This document shows positions 43,506 through 51,251 of a DNA stretch of 64,000 nucleotides, in pieces. The translations under genes and the position numbers were made by a program. Each line of letters opens with the position of its first letter. Position 1 is the stretch's first letter. The notes under the pieces were generated by a model. It saw only the letters and a program-made list of their open reading frames with translations. It was not told the DNA's origin and ran no database searches. Where the stretch lies: NCBI RefSeq assembly GCF_002214185.1, contig NZ_CP022161.1:2851767-2915766 (forward strand). Reading direction: 5' to 3'. The DNA comes from Streptomyces capitiformicae. GTDB taxonomy: Bacteria > Actinomycetota > Actinomycetes > Streptomycetales > Streptomycetaceae.

Positions 43506-44848
43506 GCCAGCTGTCCGAAGCCGTACTGAACGGCTCCTCCGCCGAGGAGATCGCCGCGGCAGAGGTGCCCGAGGACTATCTGGCCCTGCATCTGCGGGTC
43601 GAGGATGTCGACATGTTCGACGGCGTCGACGACAAGGACGTCCGAAAGTCGCTGCGGGTCGGCAACGTGCCCATGCCGGAACTCGCGCCGGACGAGGTCC
43701 TCGTCGCGGTGATGGCCAGCTCCATCAACTACAACACCGTGTGGTCGGCCATGTTCGAGCCGATCCCGACCTTCCGTTTCCTCAAGCAGAACGCGCGGCA
43801 GGGCGGTTGGGCCGAGCGCCACGACCAGCCGTACCACGTGGTGGGTTCGGACTGCTCGGGCGTCGTCGTGCGCACGGGCGTCGGCGTACGCCGCTGGAAG
43901 CCGGGCGACCATGTCGTGGTCCACCCCGCCCATGTGGACGAGCAGGAGCCCGCCACGCACGGGGACGGGATGCTCGGCGGTGAGCAGCGGGCCTGGGGCT
44001 TCGAGACGAACTTCGGGGCGCTCGCCGAGTACGGGGTCGTACGGGCCAACCAGCTGCTGCCCAAGCCCGCACATCTGACGTGGGAGGAGGCCGCGGTCAA
44101 TCCGCTGTGCGCCGGAACGGCCTACCGGATGCTCGTCAGCGACCGCGGCGCCCGGATGAAGCAGGGCGATATCGTGCTGATCTGGGGCGCGTCCGGCGGT
44201 CTTGGCTCCTACGCCGTCCAGTTCGTCAAGAACGGCGGCGGTGTGCCCGTGGCCGTCGTCAGCAACGAGCGCAAGGCCGCCGCGGTACGCGCGCTCGGCG
44301 CCGAAATCGTGATCAACCGGTCCGAGCTGGGGATCACCGACGAGACGGGCGACGATCCGCAGCGGGTGATCGAGGTGGGCCGCAGGCTCAGCAAGCTCAT
44401 CGTCGAGCGGGCCGGCCGCGAGCCCGACATCGTGTTCGAGCACACGGGCCGGGCCACCTTCGGCATCTCCGTGATCGTGGCGCGGCGGGGCGGCACCGTG
44501 GTGACCTGTGGCTCGAGTTCCGGGTACCAGCACACCTTCGACAACCGCTACCTGTGGATGAAACTCAAGAAGATCATCGGCAGCCACGGCGCCAACCACC
44601 AGGAGCAGCAGGCCACCCACCAGCTGTTCGAGAACGGGCACATCGTGCCGGCCGTGTCGGCGGTCTACCCGCTGGCCGAGGCCGCCGAGGCCTGCCGCCT
44701 CCTGCAGACCAACCAGCAGGTGGGCAAGATCGCGGTGCTCTGCATGGCACCGGGCCCCGGCCTCGGAGTGACCGATCCCGAACTGCGCGAGCGCATCGGT
44801 GAGGACCGGCTCAATCCGCTGCGAGGGCTCACCGCCGGTCCGCAGTGA
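43502..44848 (+). CDS. ccr: Crotonyl-CoA carboxylase/reductase homologue for long alkylmalonyl-CoA (CinF/SalG-like)
   Basis: 448 residues, medium-chain dehydrogenase/reductase fold. SSINYNTVWSAMFEP and NPLCAGTAYRMLVSDRGA are CCR signatures, VLIWGASGGLGSYAVQ is the NADPH loop, and DNRYLWMKLKKIIGSHGANHQE is the carboxylase region. Three pocket residues stand out: Ala164 (RAWGFET), Gly363 and His366 (SHGANH). With an offset of one these are the Ala163, Gly362 and His365 I recall for CinF. In crotonyl-specific enzymes the first two are Ile and Phe, which close the pocket. A long substrate such as 2-octenoyl-CoA is therefore expected, giving hexylmalonyl-CoA or a similar extender for AT2 of the PKS. 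Last gene of the operon before strong hairpins. Confidence 0.93.
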   Translation: MSQLSEAVLNGSSAEEIAAAEVPEDYLALHLRVEDVDMFDGVDDKDVRKSLRVGNVPMPELAPDEVLVAVMASSINYNTVWSAMFEPIPTFRFLKQNARQGGWAERHDQPYHVVGSDCSGVVVRTGVGVRRWKPGDHVVVHPAHVDEQEPATHGDGMLGGEQRAWGFETNFGALAEYGVVRANQLLPKPAHLTWEEAAVNPLCAGTAYRMLVSDRGARMKQGDIVLIWGASGGLGSYAVQFVKNGGGVPVAVVSNERKAAAVRALGAEIVINRSELGITDETGDDPQRVIEVGRRLSKLIVERAGREPDIVFEHTGRATFGISVIVARRGGTVVTCGSSSGYQHTFDNRYLWMKLKKIIGSHGANHQEQQATHQLFENGHIVPAVSAVYPLAEAAEACRLLQTNQQVGKIAVLCMAPGPGLGVTDPELRERIGEDRLNPLRGLTAGPQ

Positions 44849-44926
44849 GGCGTCCGGGCCGATGAGGAACCGTTCCTGGGGACTGAGCGGGAGTGGTCCC
44901 AGCCAGCCGCGCGCCCCGAACGGTCT

Positions 44927-44963
44927 TGGGGGTCCCCCCAGACTTCGTCCGGGGGGACCCCCA
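44927..44963. terminator. G/C hairpin after the CCR gene
   Basis: TGGGGGTCCCCCC (44927-44939) and GGGGGGACCCCCA (44951-44963) form a perfect 13-bp stem with an 11-base loop. No T-run, as usual in Streptomyces. Likely ends the salA-G-like transcript. Confidence 0.75.
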
Positions 44964-45305
44964 GGTCCCCGGCGTACTCAACCCCGGGGCGGCGACACGC
45001 ATCCTGTGCGTGGTCCGATCCCGGGAGGCCCCCGCGGCCGGAGGCCGCTGTGGACACTGCCCTGACGCGACCTGGCCAGTTGGGTTCGGCCAGAGGCGAC
45101 GGGGAGGCCCCGGACCATCTCTCTGGTGGAGCGGGGGCCCCGCACGCCGGCGCCGTACCCGGTGTCCCAGATCGCACGGCAACGCCAACCCGACTGGCCC
45201 ACGGTGCTGCAAGCAAGCCTGCGAGCTGACCATCACACGATCGAGTTAAAGCGGCCTGATGCGCACTCCTCGGCGAACAGTTGCCAACCCCTTGGGGAAA
45301 GCGTC

Positions 45306-45338
45306 GGTCGCGGCCGCTCGATGAGAGCGGCCGCGACC
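45306..45338. terminator. Hairpin downstream of the LysR gene
   Basis: GGTCGCGGCCGCTC (45306-45319) pairs with GAGCGGCCGCGACC (45325-45338), 14 bp perfect, loop GATGA. Faces both convergent transcripts. Confidence 0.75.
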
Positions 45339-45493
45339 GGAGCGCCGGAGTGGGTCGTCGTCATACACCGCCGACGATGCGGCACATGTCCGGGACCGAA
45401 CGAACAGGTCATCGCCGATCCGCACGGGAAGCGACCCTGAAGACCTGGCGCCCGCCGCGGAGACTCCGCTGCGGCACCACCCGAATCACCAGC

Positions 45494-46435
45494 TCAGCGA
45501 ACCGGGGAGGCTGGGATCGGTGCGTACACCTGCTCGGCCACCGCGCGAAGGGATTCCACGAAGGCGAGCGCCCGTCGGCTCAGCCGGGTCTCCGCCAGGG
45601 TCTTCACGCCGATCGCGAGATGAGGACGGTCTCCGACGATCTCCACCAGGGCGACCCGTCCGCCGCCCAGGGTCTCGGTCGGATGAGGGTGATGGGTGAG
45701 CATGAACCCCACTCCGGCGCTGACCAGACTGCGCATCGACTCCAGGCCCGTCACCTGGATCACCGGGGGCATGGGTGCCTTGCTCTTCCGGAAGACACCC
45801 TGGACGTAGTTGTAGTGCACATTCGTGCCGCTCAGGTTGAACATCAGGAGCGGTTGGTCCGCGAACTCGTCCAGGGTGGCGTAGGTCGCGGTGGCCAGAG
45901 GGTGCCTCTCGCCGACGACGGCGTACAGGGGCGGTGTGACCACTTCCGTGAACCTGGTCTCCTCCGTGGTGGCGAAACCGTAGGTCACGACGAGTTCGCA
46001 GACGCCGTCGCGCAGCAGGTCGTTCGGGGTATGGGTGTCATGGACGCTCACCTTCAGACCGGGGCGCGACAGGGCGAGCGCGGCCAGGGTCCGCGGGATC
46101 AGGAAAGGGGTGATCGTCCAGCACGACCCGACGTCGAGATGGCCCGCCGTCGTTCCCTGGAGCCGGCTGCTGTAGTCCTTCAACTCCCGTGCCTGCCGGA
46201 GGATCTTGCGCGCGTCGTCGAGGAGCAGCCGCCCGCTCGGAGTGAGGACGACCCCCTTGGTGCGCTGGCGCAACAGCAGTTGGACGCCGAGTTGGCGTTC
46301 CAGCCGCTGCATGGCGGAGGACACCGCCGACTGGGACGCGTGCAGCTGGGTCGCCGCTTCGGAGATGTTCTCCGTCTCGGCGATGGTGACGAAGTAGAGC
46401 AGCTGTGTGAGGCTGAATTCGGGCCGATTACTCAC
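45494..46435 (-). CDS. LysR-family transcriptional regulator
   Basis: 313 residues from GTG 46435 (AAGGAAG upstream). The N-terminal HTH is FSLTQLLYFVTIAETENISEAATQLHASQSAVSSAMQRLERQLGVQLL, given here by its conserved run. The effector domain follows from about 90. LTPSGRLLLDDARKIL is the linker helix. It lies 62 bp beyond the minus-strand NRPS operon and could be its last gene or have its own promoter. LysR regulators control precursor genes in the sal cluster, but its place and direction suggest it belongs to the second locus. Confidence 0.88.
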   Translation of the reverse strand: MSNRPEFSLTQLLYFVTIAETENISEAATQLHASQSAVSSAMQRLERQLGVQLLLRQRTKGVVLTPSGRLLLDDARKILRQARELKDYSSRLQGTTAGHLDVGSCWTITPFLIPRTLAALALSRPGLKVSVHDTHTPNDLLRDGVCELVVTYGFATTEETRFTEVVTPPLYAVVGERHPLATATYATLDEFADQPLLMFNLSGTNVHYNYVQGVFRKSKAPMPPVIQVTGLESMRSLVSAGVGFMLTHHPHPTETLGGGRVALVEIVGDRPHLAIGVKTLAETRLSRRALAFVESLRAVAEQVYAPIPASPVR

Positions 46436-46497
46436 ACGAATCTTCCTTTGTCTCGGGCAGGGGTTCTCTCCGCGCAATCGAAGATCGGTTTCCCGGG

Positions 46498-48756
46498 TCA
46501 GGGCGCCGAAGGCACCCGGCCCTCGGCCAGGGCCGCACGGTCGAGCTTTCCTCCCGCCGTGCGTGGCATGGCGGAGAGCAGGGTGTAGCTCGCGGGGCGC
46601 ATCCACTGCGGCAGCAGTCGCTCGGCCCGCTCGCGGACCTGCCGGGCCGTCCCGGCGGCCGTCATCCGCAGATAGGCGTCGAGGAGGGAACCGTCGCCCC
46701 GGCGGCGCCGGACCACCGCGCACTCCAGGACCTCGGGATGCTCGGCCAGTACCGCTTCGATCTCGCCCAGCTCCACCCGGTAGCCGCGGATCTTCACCTG
46801 GAGGTCCGCGCGGCCGTGGAACTCCAGGCGGCCGTCGGACGTCCAGCGCGCCCGGTCACCGGTGCGGTACATGCGCGAGCCGTCGCCGGCCCACGGGTCG
46901 GGCAGGAAGTTCGCCGCGGTGAGGCCCGGCCGGCCGAGATAGCCCCGGGCGACCTGCGGGCCGCTGATGTAGATCTCCCCGGTGGACCCGACCGGGACAT
47001 GCCGGAGCCAGTCGTCCAGCACCCGGATCGTCTGGCCGGGGAGCGTGCTGCCGAGGTGCGGGACCTCGTCGCCCCGGATGAACGCCGCGGTGGTGTCGAC
47101 GGTCGTCTCCGTGGTCCCGTACACGTTCACGGCGTCGAGCCGGCCCGCCAGCGAGCCGATACGCCGTTGCAGCGTGGGCGAGAGGGTCTCGCCGCCCACC
47201 CACAGCCGCAGCCCGCTGTCGTCGCCGAGCAGGGGACCGAGGTGCGGGAGGACGTACTCCAGGTGGGATGGCGTGATGTCGAAGTCCGTCAGCCGCTCCT
47301 CGGCCAGCGCCCGGGCGAGGCCCTTCGGGTCGAGCCGTACGGTGTCGTCGAACAGCACGAGGGTGTCGCCCCGGCAGATCCGGATCCACTGCTGCACCGA
47401 GGCGTCGAAGGAGGGGCTCGCGTTCCAGCCCACGCGTCCGGCTCCCACGCGGATCGCGCCCGACTCCTCCAGCCCGGCCAGCAGCGCGGCCAGGGACCGA
47501 TGGCTGACCTGCACACCCTTGGGGCGGCCCGTGGACCCGGAGGTGTAGATGACGTAGGCGCAGTTGTCCGGGTGGGCGGGGGCGCCGGGTTCAGCCCGCT
47601 CGTGTTCGTCCGTGGTGTCGTACGCGCACTCGTACGCGTCCGGGTGCAGCCGGATGATGTCGACGTCCCCGCCGCAGACCTCGCCGGGGAGGAGGTCACC
47701 CCTGGTCACCAGCAGCTTCGTGCCACTGTCGCCGACCATGTACGCCAGCCGGTCCGCCGGGTAGGCCGGATCCAGGGGGAGGTAGGCCGCGCCGGTGCGC
47801 AGGATGCCGAGGATCGTCGCGAGGAGGTCCGCCGAGCGGGGCAGGCAGACGGCGACCACCGTCTCGGCCCCCGCTCCGCGCGTGGCGAGCCGCCGGGCGA
47901 CGGACCGTGCGCGGAGGTCGAGTTCCGCGAAGGACAGGACGGTCTTCCCTTCGACGACCGCCACCGCGTCGGGCCGTTCCTCGACCGCCTTGGCGAAGCG
48001 GTCCAGGACGTATCCCGGAGTCCGCGTCGGGGCTGCTCCCACGCCTCGACCGGCCACCTCCGCCTCGTCCCGCTCCTCCTGCACGGGAAGCCGGTGCAGT
48101 GGGACGTCGGGCCGCGCCGACGCGGAGCGCAGGAGCAGGGAGTAGCGCCGGGTCAGTGCCTCGACGGTCGACCGCTCGAAGAGGTCGACGGAGTAGTGCA
48201 CACGGAAGGCGAGGCCGCCGTCGCCCCGTCGCGTGTAGTCGAGGGCGAGGTCCTGGCCGACGGTGTCGACGTGTGCCGCCGACGAGCCGTCACCGCTCGG
48301 CCGTGCGGGCTCGTTCCGGGTGAAGGTCACCTGTGCCGGGCCCTGGGGTGCGGCGGCCTCGGGCGCCGCCGCGCCCCGGGCGAGGATGGCGTGCGGCGAG
48401 ATCGCGCTCAGCAGGCTCCTGAAGGACGCGGTGGGCGGCACATGGGCGCTCAGGGGCAGCAGGGGCTCCGGGGAGGTGCCGGGGGCCGACGCGAGGGCGG
48501 GCCCGCCGTCCGCCGGGGACACATGGAGAACGAAGTCCGACTGGCCCGACCACCGGGCCAGTTCTGCTTCGAAGCCCGCCAGGAGGGCGGCGTGGAGGCA
48601 GTTCCCGGACGCGTGAGCCAGCGTTTCGAGGGCGCCGGTGTCCGTGGGCGGGAGCTCGAACGCCAGCCGGTGCCGCTCGGAGGAGCGGGTCGCCGGGCGC
48701 GGCCGGTCGGCGGGCAGGGCCACGGCGCCGGGGCCGTATGGTCGTGGGTCGGTCAT
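46498..48756 (-). CDS. NRPS protein: partial C domain plus A domain, no carrier
   Basis: 752 residues, AGGAGA upstream, start overlapping the previous stop. Residues about 30-235 resemble only the C-terminal lobe of a condensation domain (DLALDYTRRGDGGLAFRVHY); no HHxxxDG is present. A domain about 255-750: CAYVIYTSGSTGRPKG, NVYGTTETTVD, YRTGDRARW and the Lys of TAGGKLDR. The hand-aligned code is D-A-Q-D-W-G-V-V-D-K, one change from the glutamine code DAQDLGVVDK, so Gln (or Glu) is the predicted substrate. With no T domain it must load a carrier in trans, such as the lone PCP at 56625 or the C-T protein. Confidence 0.87.
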   Translation of the reverse strand: MTDPRPYGPGAVALPADRPRPATRSSERHRLAFELPPTDTGALETLAHASGNCLHAALLAGFEAELARWSGQSDFVLHVSPADGGPALASAPGTSPEPLLPLSAHVPPTASFRSLLSAISPHAILARGAAAPEAAAPQGPAQVTFTRNEPARPSGDGSSAAHVDTVGQDLALDYTRRGDGGLAFRVHYSVDLFERSTVEALTRRYSLLLRSASARPDVPLHRLPVQEERDEAEVAGRGVGAAPTRTPGYVLDRFAKAVEERPDAVAVVEGKTVLSFAELDLRARSVARRLATRGAGAETVVAVCLPRSADLLATILGILRTGAAYLPLDPAYPADRLAYMVGDSGTKLLVTRGDLLPGEVCGGDVDIIRLHPDAYECAYDTTDEHERAEPGAPAHPDNCAYVIYTSGSTGRPKGVQVSHRSLAALLAGLEESGAIRVGAGRVGWNASPSFDASVQQWIRICRGDTLVLFDDTVRLDPKGLARALAEERLTDFDITPSHLEYVLPHLGPLLGDDSGLRLWVGGETLSPTLQRRIGSLAGRLDAVNVYGTTETTVDTTAAFIRGDEVPHLGSTLPGQTIRVLDDWLRHVPVGSTGEIYISGPQVARGYLGRPGLTAANFLPDPWAGDGSRMYRTGDRARWTSDGRLEFHGRADLQVKIRGYRVELGEIEAVLAEHPEVLECAVVRRRRGDGSLLDAYLRMTAAGTARQVRERAERLLPQWMRPASYTLLSAMPRTAGGKLDRAALAEGRVPSAP

Positions 48757-50552
48757 TCGGCGTCTCCTTGGTCGCCGCGAGACCCGTGCCCGGCCCGCGG
48801 AACGGTGGTGAGGGTGTCCCCGAGCAGCGCCTCGTACCGCAGGCCTCCCAGCCAGTCGGCGGTGACGTCCGCGTAGTCGCCGGCGCATCCCTCGTCGAGC
48901 TCCGTCCAGAGCCCGGCCAGCCGCCGCCGTGCCGAGGCGCAGTACACGTGGGCCAGCTCCCGCGCGCCGGACGACCCGTCGACGGCGTCGGTGGCCGCGC
49001 GGGCGAGGACGGCGCCCATGGTGAGCAGTTCGTTGGCCACCCGGTTCAGGGTCAGTACCGTGTGCTGGCGCCCGAACAGCTCCGTACGGTCCTGGTGGCG
49101 TTCGGTCAGTTCCCGGCAGGTCGAGGCCAGCCGGGCCGCCTGCTCGGTGACGTACCGGGCGTGCTCGGCGCAGGGGCCGGTGAGCGCCTTCACGACGCGC
49201 TCGGTGGCGTCGGCGCCGTCCCCGGCCGGTGTCCGGTGGTAGTTCCCGTCGTAGTAGCAGTCGGTGAGGCGGATCTGTCCGGCCAGGAAGTCCACCAGGT
49301 AGTCGACGCCGCCGGAGATGCGCAGCCCTCGGGCGTCCCGGTGGAAGCGCTCCAGGGGGAGCGGCTCGATGCCGCGGCGGGCCTTGCTGGCCGCGGTCTC
49401 GTATCCCTCTCCGCCGAGCAACCCCATCGTGCGTTCGAGGATCCGCCAGCAGGTCACGGAGGCCACGTTCTTCAGCGCCGCGTGCTCGTGCAGGAGGTCC
49501 GCTCCACGGCCCAGCATGGTCCAGCGAACCAGGCTCTCGATGGCGTACGTGTCTGCCACGGAGAGGGCGATGATGCGCTGGACCTCCGGGAGGGAGCCCA
49601 GTGGGCGGCCGTCGATGGTCCTGCGGTTGGTGAACCGCCGTGACCACTGAAGACAGAGGCGGGCGATGGCCAGGGACGGCGGGACGACGCTCAGGGTGCG
49701 GGCCAGATAGATGAACTCCTTCATCTCCCGGGCGAGACGGTCGAGTTCCGTGCCGCTGAGCATGCGCGAGCCGGGCACCTTGACGTCGGTCAGCTTCAGG
49801 TTGGCGATGGGGGCGCCGTTCATGCCCATGAAGTCCTGGCGTTCGACGACCTCGAGTCCGGGCGTCGTGGCGTCGACGAAGAACGACGCGCCGCGCGCCA
49901 CACCGTCGTCGTCGACCACGGTGGCGGTGACGTCGAGGAGGTCGGCGACCGCGCCGTTGCCGATGAACACCTTCTCGCCGTTCAGGATGTACGCGCTGCC
50001 GCCGTCCACCGGGGTCGCGGTGGTCGTCTGGCGGCGGTTGCCCGCTCCGGCGGGCTCGGTGTCGGCCCTGCCGGAGAAGTTGCCCGCCGCGACGTGGGCG
50101 CGGATCGTCTCGCGCAGGGGACCGTCGTCGAGCATGTTCAGATAGGCGCCCGCCCCGAAGCCGTTGCCGATGCCCATCATGTTCGCGACGGGCAGCGACC
50201 AGCTCGCCGCGGTCTCGATCAGCCGGAAGGCGTTGAACGCGGACAGCCCCCGGCCGCCGTCCTCCTGAGCGGCCATCAGCCGCAGACAGCCCCGGGTGCG
50301 CAGCTCCTCGATCACGTCCTTGGGCAGCTCGCGGGAGGCGTCCACCTCGGTGGGGTCGACCTTCTCGCGCAGGAACCGGGTGAAGTCCGCCACGGCCTCG
50401 TCGCCCGTGCGCCGGTCGTCGTCGTCCTGGTGCGGGAAGGGGACGAGCAGATCCCAGCGCAGCAGGCCGAGGTAGAGCTCATTGGACAGGCTCGGTCCCG
50501 GCTCCGAGGTGCGGGCGGACGGTGTCGAGGATGATGCCGAGGAGTTCCTCAC
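48753..50552 (-). CDS. Large acyl-CoA dehydrogenase-like flavoprotein
   Basis: 599 residues if begun at GTG 50552 (GAGGGA upstream), which overlaps the thioesterase gene by 74 bp; a later start cannot be excluded. ACAD fold: N-terminal helices (FTRFLREKVDPTEVDASRELP), middle beta domain (AYILNGEKVFIGNGAVADLLDVTATV) and a long C-terminal helical part extended by about 150 residues beyond ordinary ACADs (EHARYVTEQAARLAST). FAD-dependent alpha,beta-dehydrogenation of a carrier- or CoA-bound acyl group is the expected chemistry. It lies between the thioesterase and the Gln-type A protein, so dehydrogenation of a carrier-bound aminoacyl is possible. Confidence 0.8.
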   Translation of the reverse strand: MRNSSASSSTPSARTSEPGPSLSNELYLGLLRWDLLVPFPHQDDDDRRTGDEAVADFTRFLREKVDPTEVDASRELPKDVIEELRTRGCLRLMAAQEDGGRGLSAFNAFRLIETAASWSLPVANMMGIGNGFGAGAYLNMLDDGPLRETIRAHVAAGNFSGRADTEPAGAGNRRQTTTATPVDGGSAYILNGEKVFIGNGAVADLLDVTATVVDDDGVARGASFFVDATTPGLEVVERQDFMGMNGAPIANLKLTDVKVPGSRMLSGTELDRLAREMKEFIYLARTLSVVPPSLAIARLCLQWSRRFTNRRTIDGRPLGSLPEVQRIIALSVADTYAIESLVRWTMLGRGADLLHEHAALKNVASVTCWRILERTMGLLGGEGYETAASKARRGIEPLPLERFHRDARGLRISGGVDYLVDFLAGQIRLTDCYYDGNYHRTPAGDGADATERVVKALTGPCAEHARYVTEQAARLASTCRELTERHQDRTELFGRQHTVLTLNRVANELLTMGAVLARAATDAVDGSSGARELAHVYCASARRRLAGLWTELDEGCAGDYADVTADWLGGLRYEALLGDTLTTVPRAGHGSRGDQGDAE

Positions 50553-51240
50553 TGTGTTCCCTCAGGTAGAAGTGGTCACCGGGCAGCACATGGGTGCGCG
50601 GCGGGCAGGTGCTGTACCGCGCCCAGGACTGGAGAAGTTCGGTCTCCGGGTCCTCGGCACCGCCCAGGAGGATGACGGGGAGGTCCAGGGGGCGCCCCGG
50701 TGTGTGCTGGTAGGTGTCGAGGACGCCGGCGTCCCCGCGCAGGGACCGCAGCACGATGTCCCGCAGTTCGGGGTCCTCGCGCACGACGGCGGGCAGGGGC
50801 CCGGCGGCTTCGACCGTGCGCAGGAAGAGCTCGTCGTCCAGGTGGTGCGTGGGCGGCTCGTGGGGCTGGAGGTGGGGGGCGCCCATGGCGGACACGAACA
50901 GCGCCACCGGCTGCGCGCGTCCGCGCTCCCGCAGGGCCCTGGTCGTCTCGTACGCGGTGAGGGCGCCCAGGCTGTGGCCGAAGAACGCGAACGGCGCCTC
51001 GAACTCGACCTCGGAGACCAGCGCGTCGACCAGGCGGTCCATCGAGGTGTACGGCGGTTCGTCGAGGCGGCTGCCCCGGCCCGGTGCCTGCACGCCGAGC
51101 ACCTCGACTCCGGGCAGCCGGCCGGTCCACCTCATGTACTCGCTGGGGGCGGCGCCGCTGTGCGGGAAGCAGTACAGCCGCAGACCGGCCTCCGCGTGCG
51201 GCTTGCGGCGCAGCAGCCAGGGGGATGCTCGGCGGTGCAT
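50479..51240 (-). CDS. Type II thioesterase
   Basis: 253 residues from ATG 51240 (GGAG five bases upstream; GTG 51255 overlapping the PKS stop is an alternative). RLYCFPHSGAAPSEYMRW is the family start. FAFFGHSLGALTAYETTRAL holds the nucleophile Ser, ILLGGAEDPET the Asp region and VLPGDHFYLREHSEELL the His. This is the GrsT/RifR class that clears stalled or misprimed carriers in NRPS/PKS lines. It follows the KS-AT-ACP gene after 11 bp. Confidence 0.9.
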   Translation of the reverse strand: MHRRASPWLLRRKPHAEAGLRLYCFPHSGAAPSEYMRWTGRLPGVEVLGVQAPGRGSRLDEPPYTSMDRLVDALVSEVEFEAPFAFFGHSLGALTAYETTRALRERGRAQPVALFVSAMGAPHLQPHEPPTHHLDDELFLRTVEAAGPLPAVVREDPELRDIVLRSLRGDAGVLDTYQHTPGRPLDLPVILLGGAEDPETELLQSWARYSTCPPRTHVLPGDHFYLREHSEELLGIILDTVRPHLGAGTEPVQ

Positions 51241-51251
51241 CGGGACTCCGT

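Larger units (their letters stand above)
44849..45493. other. Boundary region between two biosynthetic loci
   Basis: 645 bp without a gene. It holds two strong hairpins (44927-44963 and 45306-45338) between the convergent CCR and LysR genes. Frames across it lack codon bias. Confidence 0.6.

Noticed and set aside
16387..44848. SalL-type chlorinase pathway for a chlorinated extender
   Set aside because: No fluorinase/chlorinase-like gene or chlororibose pathway gene is visible in the window, and the CCR pocket suits a long alkyl chain instead.
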